NCBI RefSeq assembly: GCF_023516435.1
Contig: NZ_CP097332.1
Coordinates: 3,286,001-3,350,000, forward strand
Direction of reading: 5' to 3'
DNA length: 64,000 nt
Origin: Jatrophihabitans telluris
GTDB lineage: Bacteria; Actinomycetota; Actinomycetes; Mycobacteriales; Jatrophihabitantaceae
A model generated the notes under the pieces. The model saw nothing but the letters and a program-made list of their open reading frames with translations, was not told where the DNA came from and ran no database searches. Shown one piece after another: positions 1 to 8,850 of the stretch (positions within the stretch are counted from its first letter, which is position 1; each line of letters opens with the position of its first letter). The position numbers and the translations under genes were made by a program.

Positions 1-1
1 C

Positions 2-256
2 AGAGGCAACGGATTCGTGACTGAGGCACTGCGGATCGTGACGAGATGGTTCCTCATCGAGCGGCGAGGGGCCCGCGTCGAACTCGTCGTCGAGCCGGCC
101 AACGGGGCATCCACCCGCGTCGCCGAACGCGCTGGATTCACGTTCGAAGGAATTCTCCGACAGTGGATGGACCTTCGGGGGCGCCGCATCGACGTGGCGA
201 TGTATTCGTTCATCCCAACTGACATCGGCGGAGCACTGAGGGACTCACACTCCTGA
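2..256 (+). CDS. GNAT family N-acetyltransferase, C-terminal part (5' end outside window)
   Basis: The frame is open to the left edge and reads RGNGFVTEAL at once. This is the R/Q-x-x-G-x-G/A acetyl-CoA pyrophosphate-binding motif of GNAT enzymes. It is followed by the family segment VEPANGASTRVAERAGF, which resembles RimJ/RimL-type N-acetyltransferases (asparagine/serine strand followed by an AERAGF helix). Only about 84 residues are present, so the true start lies upstream; GTG at 17 falls inside the motif and is not the start. The last residues (GALRDSHS) and the stop codon lie in a decayed tRNA-Ala fragment, so this C-terminus was probably remodelled when the island inserted. The substrate cannot be told. 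Confidence 0.8.
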   Translation, partial: RGNGFVTEALRIVTRWFLIERRGARVELVVEPANGASTRVAERAGFTFEGILRQWMDLRGRRIDVAMYSFIPTDIGGALRDSHS

Positions 257-272
257 CCCCCACACTGCCAGT
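230..272 (-). pseudogene. decayed 3' half of tRNA-Ala (attL side of island)
   Basis: Positions 252-272 are identical to 30948-30968 inside the intact tRNA-Ala gene. Leftward to about 230 the similarity continues imperfectly: the blocks GGAGC, TGAGGG, ACTC and CCTGAC match the tRNA acceptor and T-arm in the same order with small indels. This is the pattern expected when an element integrates in the anticodon-loop/variable region, supplies a new 3' half to the functional tRNA and pushes the old 3' half to the far end, where it decays. The remnant also supplies the last codons of the acetyltransferase gene. Confidence 0.7.
252..272. repeat. attL, 21-bp direct repeat of the tRNA-Ala att core
   Basis: This 21-bp stretch begins CCTGACCCCC and ends CTGCCAGT. 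It recurs exactly at 30948-30968 in the same orientation. A direct repeat within a tRNA gene at the far end of a foreign gene block is a classical attachment-site signature. Confidence 0.8.
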
Positions 273-427
273 CCGTTTTGTCTATATTCACGGACGTGCG
301 CTGATGAGCGAAGGCTTATCGCATAGGGGTTTCCTCAAAACGGCGAACGTTGGCGAACGACCTCGAACCCGAACGCAGGCTGCCCTGGCCGGACCCCGAG
401 AACTGATCTACTCGTTTTGAGAGTCGT

Positions 428-1273
428 TCATCGGTCGGTGCAAGCGGCAGCGTAGACCGCTGGCGCTTGGTAGCCGAGCGAGCTGTGTCGTCGGCGATGG
501 TTGTAGTCGTCCTTCCAGTCGGTGATCACGACCCGGGCTTGGGCCAGTGACCAGAAGCTGTTGATGTTGAGGCACTCGTCTCGGACCCGGGAGTTGAATG
601 ATTCGACGTAACCGTTACGCCAGGGCTCGCCGGGCGGGATGAAGGACAGCCCGACACGTTCGCCGGCCCAGTCGGCCATCGCGTCGCAGGCCAGCTCGGG
701 GCCGTTGTCGCAGCGCAGCACCGTCGGGTAGCCGCGGGCGGTGGCGAGGCGGTCGAGTTCGTCGATGGGCCGGTCGCCGGTGATCGAGCGTTGTACGAGT
801 CCGCCGAGGCATTCGCGGGTGTGCTCGTCGATGATCGACACCAGCTTGATCGGCCGGCCATCGGTGGTGGCATCGAACTGGAAGTCCACCGCCCACACCC
901 GGTTCGGGGCATCGGCAGTGGGTCGGTCCGCAGCCGTGCTGGTGCCCAATCGCTTGCGTCGTCGACGTTGCGGCACCCGCAGCCCTTCATCGCGCCAGAG
1001 TCGCTGGATCTTCTTGTGGTTGACGTTCCAGCCCTCACCGCGAGCGTCGGCACAGGCGTTGCGGAACCCGCGCCGCGGATGGTCCTTGGCCCACTCACGC
1101 AGCCAAGCCCGCAGCGCTGCGTCCGGGTCACCCGGTGTGGTGCTCGCCGGGTCGCGTCGCTGCGTCGCGCGGTGATGACCGACGACGCGGCAGGCGAACC
1201 GCTCGGACACGTTCAGGACCTTCATCAGGTGGTGCACGGCAGCCCGGCGTCGCTCCGGGCTCAGAAGTTTCCC
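428..1273 (-). CDS. IS3-family transposase OrfB (DDE integrase domain)
   Basis: This is the catalytic half of the transposase. It reads from the -1 frame of orfA as LLSPERRRAAV, then through the HTH_21-like region and an rve-type integrase core. The DDE acidic residues are visible in VWAVDFQFD, LRCDNGPEL and GYVESFNSRVRDE. It ends with the family segment YNHRRRHSSLGY. No good independent start was found, so it is probably made as an OrfAB fusion by -1 frameshifting at the G GGA AAC heptamer (1273-1267, minus strand). The start coordinate marks the frameshift site, not a start codon. The reading frame is intact and the copy could be active. Confidence 0.85.
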   Translation of the reverse strand, partial: GKLLSPERRRAAVHHLMKVLNVSERFACRVVGHHRATQRRDPASTTPGDPDAALRAWLREWAKDHPRRGFRNACADARGEGWNVNHKKIQRLWRDEGLRVPQRRRRKRLGTSTAADRPTADAPNRVWAVDFQFDATTDGRPIKLVSIIDEHTRECLGGLVQRSITGDRPIDELDRLATARGYPTVLRCDNGPELACDAMADWAGERVGLSFIPPGEPWRNGYVESFNSRVRDECLNINSFWSLAQARVVITDWKDDYNHRRRHSSLGYQAPAVYAAACTDR

Positions 1274-1548
1274 TTGGCGATCTCCTTCAACGCCGCCTCC
1301 TCCAACTCTGCATCGGCCAGCAGCCGCTTGAGCGTGGAGTTCTCCCGCTCGACATCCTTGAGCCGCTTCGCGTCGTCGGCCTTCAACCCACCGAACTGGT
1401 TGCGCCACCGGTGATAGGTCGCCTCGGACACCCCGAGCTCGCGGCACACCGCGGCCAGATCCTTGCCCTCGGCCAACAGCCGATCCGCCGTCGCCAACTT
1501 CCGCACGACCTGCTCCGGTGAATGCCGCTTCCTCGTCGCCATGATCAT
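1261..1548 (-). CDS. IS3-family transposase OrfA (helix-turn-helix)
   Basis: A protein of about 95 residues that binds the IS ends. It contains KRHSPEQVVRKL and the HTH AAVCRELGVSEATYHRWRNQFGG, followed by a leucine-zipper-like segment (LKDVERENSTLKRLLADAELE) and the family terminus LKEIAKGNF. The start at 1548 is chosen because AGGAAGG lies a few bases upstream; ATG 1542 is an alternative. The frame overlaps orfB at the slippery heptamer near its end. Confidence 0.85.
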   Translation of the reverse strand: MIMATRKRHSPEQVVRKLATADRLLAEGKDLAAVCRELGVSEATYHRWRNQFGGLKADDAKRLKDVERENSTLKRLLADAELEEAALKEIAKGNF

Positions 1549-1856
1549 CAAGCCTTCCTGTCCGCATCGGGGCATTCAGACTCTCACTCGAACTGGACCT
1601 ACGAATCGGGGTCAGGCCACCACCAGATCAGCCATCTCATGAAGATAGTCGATCGCCATGAGTCGCCCTGGCCTGACAGTGGTGCTTGATCACGCCTCGC
1701 GACGGTGTCCCGACTGAGTCAACAGCTAAAAGCCCGTCAATTTCCGTCGCAGGCGTCGATGGCAATCGTGCTTCAATCAGCAGTGCGATGGCTCAGTCTG
1801 CCGGCCCGAGAGAGCCACGAAGTTGGTCCCACCCCTCGGGAAGCGACTGCGCTGGG

Positions 1857-3962
1857 TTAGGTCGCCCACTCGGCAATCGCAGACTCGACTACCCGGAGCA
1901 TTGATCCTGAACCGGAGCCGTCTGGATAGACGATCCTTGCATCAGCCCTGGCGTTGTCGGAGATGAAACCCGTTGCTGCATGAGCGGCGCGCCGAGTGGC
2001 GATGACGATGATGTCCGCCCCGCGGCTCTGCCCCTTCAGCGACTGATTGCCCACCTTGACCGCGGACAAAGCGACACGCGCCCCCGGCCATTGGGTCTTG
2101 ATGGCCGATTGGACCCGGGCCAGCGTCCCAATGTCGAGGCTGTACAGGAGGATCTGTGGATCCAGGCTCGAAACGTGTTCGGCTGCAGCATCAGCGTCTG
2201 GTTCGACCTCCTGGACGGTCCAGTCTAAGTCCAGCTCAACGTCGTGGCAGATAAGCCCCGCGAGGTTGCGGAGCGAGACGGGCAGTCGCCGCTTCTGCGC
2301 GTTAAGGGGTGCAAGCAAGGTGGTCACGAAGCCGCTGCGGCCAGCGGCGTCGACAGCCGGTCCACAAACGAAGGCGTCCGCGATGTCCAGAACCCTCGTC
2401 GCCGTGGTGACGGCCACCCATTGCGGAGCGTAACTGCGGAGGTCGTCCAGCAGTTCGCGATAAGTGTCTCGCCCCGGTCCGCCGCGCAGGAAGATCTGGA
2501 TCAGTGAACAAAGGGCGCCCAGGTCACTCGGGGCAAACCGCTCAGAAAGCAGGTAACGACGGATGAGGGCCATCGCCGTTGCCGAAGCCGGGTTTTCTGG
2601 ATCATCTGTTTCCAGGAACCAGGTGACTCCGGCGAGGAGATCATCAACGGCCAATTCGGAGAGTCCGTCGACGGCGGCGGCTAGTTGGTCATCAATCGAC
2701 GACGCTGGCGCCCATTGGTCGGCCGTCCCCGCGTCGATATTGACCTGGCCCGAAGTTCCCAGATGCTCCACCCAAGCCAGCCACGAGTCCTGAGCGACAG
2801 GTTGGGGAACCTGGTCCATGTGCGGCGCCTGGTCGACCGACTCCTGCAGGGTTCCGACCAAATCGTCCTCGGACTCATCTACGGAATCTTCGGCCGTCGC
2901 TTGGTCGATCACCTCGTTCGCAGGTGCCGCTGGACGCGTCTCATTCGAGACCACCGGCAGGAATATCTGCGGTGCGTCGACCACACTCGACGCTGCAGCC
3001 AGAGCGCGCGCCAGCGCGAGAACGTCGGGAGCCACGCCCGAGTTCTCCTTGAATGCAACTGCCATGGCGATGTCCTGCCGAAGCAGCGCGACCAGCGCAC
3101 AGACGGTGGCGACACCAGCGTCCTTGGTGCCGAACAACGTGGAGTCCGCCAGCATGGCGATGTCTGGGTCAGAATCTCGGATCAACGCGATGGCCGCGTC
3201 GAGTCCGTCGGCACCCAGCACCGGGATCACTCGGGCTCGCGCCCAGGCGCCGAGGACGGCCTCCCTAACGAGTCGCGGGGGGTCTGTGTAGACCAAAGTT
3301 GGCAACGATCCGTGCGTCAGCAGGTCCTGGTCATGGCCGAGTTGCGCAAGGCGGCGAATCTGGAGGAAGGCAACATTCTCGTGCGAGATGCCGCCGAATC
3401 CTTCGATCTCCTTCAGCAAAGTCAGCGACGTCTGAACAGCACCGGACGCAAGCGCTAGATCGAACTCACGCAGCATTCGACCAACCGGACGGGCTGCGGT
3501 CGGCGTCCGCAACGATGTCTCGGCGAGCGAGCTGACCAAACGCTGCAGCGCGCGAAAGGTCGGTCCGGCCGATTCCTGAGTCGGGCGCAGTTTGAACGTG
3601 GTGGCCGGACCCACAAGATCCAGAATCGCCCGTTCCACAGGGTCGGACAGGGCGAGGGGCGTCACTCGGCCGTCGAAGGAACACCAACTATGGGCAACAG
3701 CTGCTTCGAGGAGCGGACGCACCCGCCCGGCATGAGCACTGTCCCAGCAGACTACGTAGAGGATGGCGGGAAGCGCCGCGAGATCGCGACGCGGCAGGAT
3801 CAGGGGACACTCGCCGCGCCTTGAGAGTGCGGCCAGGAACAAGCCGATTGTGTTGACGATCTGATCGTTCGGGTCCGTGTTGGGCCAGATGCTGTTGGGG
3901 GGACCAAAGAATTTGGAAATGAACTCATCGGATGTACGGGTCACTATGCGTCGCCGATCCAT
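1857..3962 (-). CDS. dpdD: DpdD-like protein of the Dpd restriction arm
   Basis: A 701-residue protein without a catalytic motif I recognise. It is the last gene of the leftward operon. It has an acidic Asp/Glu-rich linker near residues 350-390 (EDSVDESEDDLVGT) and a C-terminal alpha/beta segment ending in GADIIVIATRRAAHAATGFI. DpdD is assigned from its place next to DpdK in an otherwise complete dpdE-K set and from its length; the sequence itself does not prove it. ATG 3962 overlaps dpdK by 19 nt; GTG 3944, which overlaps the dpdK stop by one base (TAGTG), is an equally plausible start. In characterised Dpd clusters this group is linked to restriction of DNA lacking the modification. Confidence 0.65.
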   Translation of the reverse strand: MDRRRIVTRTSDEFISKFFGPPNSIWPNTDPNDQIVNTIGLFLAALSRRGECPLILPRRDLAALPAILYVVCWDSAHAGRVRPLLEAAVAHSWCSFDGRVTPLALSDPVERAILDLVGPATTFKLRPTQESAGPTFRALQRLVSSLAETSLRTPTAARPVGRMLREFDLALASGAVQTSLTLLKEIEGFGGISHENVAFLQIRRLAQLGHDQDLLTHGSLPTLVYTDPPRLVREAVLGAWARARVIPVLGADGLDAAIALIRDSDPDIAMLADSTLFGTKDAGVATVCALVALLRQDIAMAVAFKENSGVAPDVLALARALAAASSVVDAPQIFLPVVSNETRPAAPANEVIDQATAEDSVDESEDDLVGTLQESVDQAPHMDQVPQPVAQDSWLAWVEHLGTSGQVNIDAGTADQWAPASSIDDQLAAAVDGLSELAVDDLLAGVTWFLETDDPENPASATAMALIRRYLLSERFAPSDLGALCSLIQIFLRGGPGRDTYRELLDDLRSYAPQWVAVTTATRVLDIADAFVCGPAVDAAGRSGFVTTLLAPLNAQKRRLPVSLRNLAGLICHDVELDLDWTVQEVEPDADAAAEHVSSLDPQILLYSLDIGTLARVQSAIKTQWPGARVALSAVKVGNQSLKGQSRGADIIVIATRRAAHAATGFISDNARADARIVYPDGSGSGSMLRVVESAIAEWAT

Positions 3963-4459
3963 CGGGTCCGCAACTCGAGGCGCTGTCTTGCAGCCTCCCC
4001 GGGATCGACTTGGAAGTCGATGCTCTCCTCATTGACCTGGACACCGTTCCAGGTGAAGTTCATCGAGCCCTTCATCAGCCAGGTCCAGCCCACCAGAAAC
4101 TTCTCGTGTAGGTCCGGACTCGAGTAGATCGAAAGCAAACCGGGGTCGCAGACGCTCTCGACGCGTTCGACGAAGCGTCGGTTGTGCTGTTCCTCGCGTA
4201 GGGCGACGTGGATGTGCGTTTCGCGACGGCTCAGCGCGGCGAGCACCTCCGTCAACGTCAGGGTGGTGCGCGCGTCAGCGCCAAGGACGGCGTCGAACTG
4301 TCTATAGGCGTTATCGACCACCGGAAGATCCGTGACCCAACCGCTGACCAACCAGAGTTCCCGGCTCGGCGAGCAGAACTCAGAAAGTAGCGCCGCCGTA
4401 AGCACGTCACCAATGGCGAGTCCGTTACGCGGTCGGGTGCGCACCGTTCGTGACCTCAC
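3944..4459 (-). CDS. dpdK: DpdK, phospholipase-D-like protein
   Basis: A 171-residue protein with one HxK-type motif (LHEKFLVG, His about 117, Lys about 119) followed by the family pattern K-G-S-x-N-F-T (about 129-136). This is the active-site arrangement of phospholipase D/Nuc-type phosphodiesterases. A protein with a single HKD motif would need to dimerise to form an active site. It is the most nuclease-like gene in the leftward arm. Start is GTG 4459, overlapping the dpdJ stop as GTGA. A DNA-cutting role is inferred from the fold and the operon. Confidence 0.8.
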   Translation of the reverse strand: MRSRTVRTRPRNGLAIGDVLTAALLSEFCSPSRELWLVSGWVTDLPVVDNAYRQFDAVLGADARTTLTLTEVLAALSRRETHIHVALREEQHNRRFVERVESVCDPGLLSIYSSPDLHEKFLVGWTWLMKGSMNFTWNGVQVNEESIDFQVDPGEAARQRLELRTRWIGDA

Positions 4460-7400
4460 TGCAGGTCCTCTGCCAGCGACAGATGCACTCGGACAAGGCC
4501 ATACCGCCAGTTGATCGCCGTCACCCGCGCGTAGACCCGCAGTCCGTTGCGTTCAACCGGAGTCACCGTTGCGTCACGCAGCGCCCCGGCCATCGTCGTG
4601 CGCTTCGGATACGGTGCTGTGAGTACGACGCGCCCTTTGCGCTCGACGGCCTCGACGTAGCGCGAGAGCCACCTGGGGTCGGTAACGTCGACCTGTTCTG
4701 CGCCGTCCCTCAACGCCCGGTCGAAGATCCGCCGTTCTACTACTACGTCGCTCCGATAAGGGTGCCAGTGTTCAAGGCGCTGCGAGCGTGCAGACGGACC
4801 GCGTAGCCATAACATCGAGAAGGCCATGTCACCAGTCAGCGGGAGGATCGAAAAGCCGAACTTGCCCTGGCTGGCGTGGAACACGACGGCACGAGCGTCC
4901 AACTCCACACCGAGTCGCGTCTCCTCGGTCACCCACGCGTGTGCCAGGTTCGCGACAACTTGGTCGATGGTCGGCTTCGAGCCGGGCCGTAGCATTCGGG
5001 CGGCGAAGGTCGAGACGAGTAAGTGACTGGGAGGTCCGTCGTGCTCGGTCCAAGTCTGGAGGAGGGTTTGCAATGCGGCATCCATCGCGCGGATGCCCTC
5101 GGCTGACCGAAAGTCTCTGACTGCGGGCGCAAACAGCGAATTTGGGTCGACCAGGTCGTTTACGAGACGGCTCATCGAATCGTCGACGTCCTCCGCTTCT
5201 GTCGGCGAGCAAGCGCGGGCGACGGCGTCCCAGAAGTGACTCGGATTGAGGGCATAGTCGCGATGCAGCGACTCAAGGAGACCCAATCCCCCGATAGAGG
5301 TTTCCGAGATGATCACCCGGAACCGACGGTCATCGTCGATTTGAATATCGACCATCAGGTCGGCGTCCTGAGCGTCGGGACTGCACTCTTGGACTGCCGT
5401 TAGGACGGCACAACCGAGGGTGTCGGCCAGGGCACGATCGAGCAGGTCAGAGGTCTGCGCGCTCAGGTCGTCGGTGGCACACAGAAGACCGTGTTCCTCG
5501 ATAACGGAACACACCAACGGCGTTGTGATCAGGTCCCGGAGTCCCGCCAGAACGCGACTGTCAAGAATCAAGCTCTCATCGGTCCGGTACAGGACCGCGA
5601 AGAACTGCGTCAGATTGTCGGCCCATCGACCGCTAGCAAGCGCCGCCGTTGCGTCGGCAGAAGAGCCACCGTTGAGTCGGAATGACACGTAAGCATGCAG
5701 GTAGACCTCGATGAGCCAGCCGAGTTGGAACCCGTTGGCTACTTGCACGAGTCGGGGGTCCTCAAGCACGCGTCGACGAAACGCCAACGTTCGCCACGCC
5801 GAGGACGACGGGAAGTCACCGAGCCACTCCGGAGCGTTTCCAGGTAGTCGACCGGAAAGGATCATGCCATCGACATCGATCTCGAATCCGAGTGCGGCCG
5901 CCTGGCCGTCATGGATGTACCGCACCGAGAACGGAGTCCGGCCGGAGACTGATCCGCGACGCTCCTGCAGTTCTCCATCAGATCCGATGGTCATGCGTCG
6001 CACGCGCAGCGGACCTCCGGTTACGTGCAGCGCGAACGCACACCGATCGACAAGACTAGACCAGGCCGACGGCGTCGGAATGTCGACGTCATGTAGGGCG
6101 CCTTCGTCGTACTCAAACGCCGATCGCCACAGCGGTTGGGCTGACGAACTGTCGGCAACCTCCGGTGGGGGCTTCTCGAGCCTGAGCACCAGGGGCCTTA
6201 CTACGGTGAACTCCTCACCGCGCGCTGTCTTCCAGACTCCCAAGGCGTGGCCCTTTTCAATGACGTCAGTTAGGGCGAGGTCCGTGCCCAGCGCTGGCAG
6301 TTGCAGCCACGTGCGGTGGCTGGCGTGGCTGTACCCAAAACGCCGTCGAACCCGACCTGGGACGGCTTCGCGCAGCGCCGCGTCAATCGGCATCGCCGTT
6401 TCGTCTTCGCCGTCTACCCGAAAAGGGAGCACGAACTCAACGTCGGGTGTGTTGAGCGAATCGAACAACGTGTTCGTCATGAACTCGGGAAGCGGTTCCC
6501 GTCCCTGAGCGCCGGGATCGACCTCCCCGGCCAGCGGCGTCCAGCCTGACTCCAGCCGACGTAAGGCCGTGGGGAGGACGGAGAGCAGCAGGGAACGTGG
6601 CTCTTCGCGGAGCGCGGCCTCGGCCTCGTCAGCCGAGATAGACAGGCTCCGCCGCAGATGCTCGGCAAGTTCGCTCTGGAGGTCGACGCTAGCGAGGAGG
6701 CTCCGCAGCAATGTGACCACTTCGGGAGCGCGGTCGTATGCGACCCCCCTGTATGGCGGCCGCAGCGCCCACCGTCCGTCGACGTTTATCCGGCGCGTGA
6801 TCCAGTCGATGAGCGCGTGCGTGGCCTGGATCTTGATAACGAAGCGATTACCTATGGGGAGTGACCGCGCGCCGATCTCGGGATCGAGCAACTTCTCGTA
6901 GGTCTGGTAGGCGATCCGATCGCGGCCATAGTCAGAGAGCACCACCGCCGTGATCGGACGCATTGCCAATCGACGACCCGCTCGGCCCCGTCGCTGCAGA
7001 AAGGACGCCATGTCGCGGGGGGCCTTGTGCTGGATGACTGCCCCGACCCTTGGGTCATTGAAGCCGACTTCCAGCGACGACGTGGCAACGATGATGTCAG
7101 CCGTATTGTCAACTCCGGCATCCTGCGACGAAGTCCGCGCGACTCGAAGTCTGCGGCTCATCCGGTTCAGATGTGCGGGCAGATCCCAGGACTGACCATC
7201 CCGATAGCGAGCGCCGGCCTGGGACGCCGAGGGCGAGCGCAGGTCGGCAAGGATCTGACCGCCCGCCAACCCCCGCGGGTCTTCGCCCTCCGCGTCACGC
7301 AGATTGTCGTGCAGACGATTTATGACATCGAGGTCGTCGGTGAAGGCGAAGGCCACCGATCCATAGATGCCGGGTTGAGTGTCTAAGACCCGCCCGAGCA

Positions 7401-8850
7401 GCATCAATGTCTGAATGGTGGTTGACAGCAAAGACGCACCAGAGACCGGATCGCCGCGAAGCACAATTCCGTACTCGCGACTCGTCGGGAGCAAGTCAGT
7501 GTTCGCGGGGCTGATCTCCCCGACGTTGCCACGCTCCACGCCGGTCAAGTCCGCAAAGAAATCTGCGGCATTGCGCAGTGTCGCTGAGAGCCCGACCATC
7601 ACCGGACTCGGCGTACCGTGCTGCCGATTGGCGTAGCGCCATCGACGGAGCATTAGCGCCACCTGGGCGCCGTGGACACCTGTGTAGGTGTGCACCTCAT
7701 CAAGAAGGACCAGGCGGGTGCCGTTCGAACCCTTCCAGCCGAGGACACCTGCGAGGTTGGAATCCGTCGACTGCTTGCTCAACATCTCCGTGGAACTGAA
7801 CAGGATGTCCGGAGGGTAATCCTTGAGTGATGCCCGGGTCAGGGCGAGCGTGCCCTCCATAGTCTGCTTTCCGCATCTGGGGCAGACCAGTCTCTCCACG
7901 CCTTGCAATCGGTCGGCATCGGTCCACACCAGATGGCTGCCGCAGTCGTCGTCCAGGCATGGAAAGTACGGAGCGATCCAACTTTCGCCCTGACGTCGCC
8001 ATCCCGTGGGGCCCGCCGACCGAGCGAAGTCCTTGGTACTGAACGGAGTGTTGCCGTAAAGCAGTCCAACCCGGCCGGGCCTGCTGCCCGCACCGCGAAG
8101 TGGTCCGAGGTCCGTGATAACCCGAAGTGTCTCCCTTGCTTGGTCGCGTAAGAGTTCGTTGCGCGGGTATAGCGCTAACGTGTGCGGGCCCTTCCTAGCT
8201 ACGTCGATCGTTGCGGCGATGTCCAGCAGCGCAGGTAGATAGAACGCGCGGGTCTTGCCGGAACCGGTGCCTGCCGTGACGATTCGGCCCACCGGATGCG
8301 GTTCTCGTAGGGCGGACAGGATCGACCGCGTTGCCTGCACCTGGAATTTGGCCGAGTGGTCGCTGCCAACGACACTGCGTACGACGTGGGTTTGCGCCGT
8401 CGTCCAGCCGTCGAGCTGCTCCAGCTCCCCGACCAGATCCGTCACCGTCACAGAACGGGCGGGGTACCTACGTGGAGAGACCCTGAGACGAAAGTCCGCC
8501 ACCAACGGGCTTGATTGCCGCCACCAATCGACCTTCGTCTGATCCTTGGGGAGCAGTTGCCGAAGGCTCCGCAACAACCGAAGCGTCTCGGCAAGCCGAG
8601 TGCGATACCGCGGTTTGATCTCAGGCAATTGGTGCAGCAGGCCGACGTCAAGGAGGTGCTCAAGGTACTGGTCGTTGGACAGCAGGACAGCGCCTCGGGC
8701 GGCGTCGAGGTCCAACTGCGCCTCAATGGCCTCACCGACCTCGGAGGCACTGAGGAATCCGTCAACCACGCCCCAGGACAGCAACCCCAGTTCGAGGTCC
8801 TCAAGCCGAGTCAGGAGGTCGGGTACACCCGCCCAACGGTCTTCGGTCAC
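4456..8850 (-). CDS. dpdJ: DpdJ, large DEAD/DEAH-box helicase with zinc cluster
   Basis: A 1464-residue superfamily 2 helicase. Walker A TAGTGSGKT lies near residues 192-200, a DEVH box (LLDEVHTYTG) near 384 and the SAT motif (GLSATLRNA) just after. The C-terminal helicase domain has IIVATSSLEVGFN and QRRGRAGR (motif VI) near 590-630. Four cysteines at about 298-326 (CLDDDC ... CPRC) between motifs I and II look like a zinc-binding insertion. The remaining 800 residues are a long accessory domain. GTG 8850 overlaps the dpdI stop as GTGA. The zinc insertion and large C-terminal part resemble DrmA/DpdJ-type defence helicases. Confidence 0.8.
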   Translation of the reverse strand: MTEDRWAGVPDLLTRLEDLELGLLSWGVVDGFLSASEVGEAIEAQLDLDAARGAVLLSNDQYLEHLLDVGLLHQLPEIKPRYRTRLAETLRLLRSLRQLLPKDQTKVDWWRQSSPLVADFRLRVSPRRYPARSVTVTDLVGELEQLDGWTTAQTHVVRSVVGSDHSAKFQVQATRSILSALREPHPVGRIVTAGTGSGKTRAFYLPALLDIAATIDVARKGPHTLALYPRNELLRDQARETLRVITDLGPLRGAGSRPGRVGLLYGNTPFSTKDFARSAGPTGWRRQGESWIAPYFPCLDDDCGSHLVWTDADRLQGVERLVCPRCGKQTMEGTLALTRASLKDYPPDILFSSTEMLSKQSTDSNLAGVLGWKGSNGTRLVLLDEVHTYTGVHGAQVALMLRRWRYANRQHGTPSPVMVGLSATLRNAADFFADLTGVERGNVGEISPANTDLLPTSREYGIVLRGDPVSGASLLSTTIQTLMLLGRVLDTQPGIYGSVAFAFTDDLDVINRLHDNLRDAEGEDPRGLAGGQILADLRSPSASQAGARYRDGQSWDLPAHLNRMSRRLRVARTSSQDAGVDNTADIIVATSSLEVGFNDPRVGAVIQHKAPRDMASFLQRRGRAGRRLAMRPITAVVLSDYGRDRIAYQTYEKLLDPEIGARSLPIGNRFVIKIQATHALIDWITRRINVDGRWALRPPYRGVAYDRAPEVVTLLRSLLASVDLQSELAEHLRRSLSISADEAEAALREEPRSLLLSVLPTALRRLESGWTPLAGEVDPGAQGREPLPEFMTNTLFDSLNTPDVEFVLPFRVDGEDETAMPIDAALREAVPGRVRRRFGYSHASHRTWLQLPALGTDLALTDVIEKGHALGVWKTARGEEFTVVRPLVLRLEKPPPEVADSSSAQPLWRSAFEYDEGALHDVDIPTPSAWSSLVDRCAFALHVTGGPLRVRRMTIGSDGELQERRGSVSGRTPFSVRYIHDGQAAALGFEIDVDGMILSGRLPGNAPEWLGDFPSSSAWRTLAFRRRVLEDPRLVQVANGFQLGWLIEVYLHAYVSFRLNGGSSADATAALASGRWADNLTQFFAVLYRTDESLILDSRVLAGLRDLITTPLVCSVIEEHGLLCATDDLSAQTSDLLDRALADTLGCAVLTAVQECSPDAQDADLMVDIQIDDDRRFRVIISETSIGGLGLLESLHRDYALNPSHFWDAVARACSPTEAEDVDDSMSRLVNDLVDPNSLFAPAVRDFRSAEGIRAMDAALQTLLQTWTEHDGPPSHLLVSTFAARMLRPGSKPTIDQVVANLAHAWVTEETRLGVELDARAVVFHASQGKFGFSILPLTGDMAFSMLWLRGPSARSQRLEHWHPYRSDVVVERRIFDRALRDGAEQVDVTDPRWLSRYVEAVERKGRVVLTAPYPKRTTMAGALRDATVTPVERNGLRVYARVTAINWRYGLVRVHLSLAEDLQ

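Larger units (their letters stand above)
386..1619 (-). mobile_element. IS3-family insertion sequence (IS407-like), apparently intact
   Basis: The element has terminal inverted repeats starting TGGCCGGACCCCGA at 386 and, on the other strand, TGGCCTGACCCCGA at 1619; a second matching block (TGAGAGTC) lies further in. The ends are TG...CA as in IS3-family elements. Inside are orfA and orfB in the usual overlapping arrangement with orfB in the -1 frame, about 1.2 kb in all. No clear target duplication is visible. It sits about 110 bp inside the left island end. Confidence 0.8.

Noticed and set aside
1610-1680. Inverted pair GGTCAGGCCA / TGGCCTGAC beside the IS end as part of the IS or a second att site
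   Set aside because: It extends beyond the IS end by 60 bp, has no counterpart at the left end, and is too short to assign.
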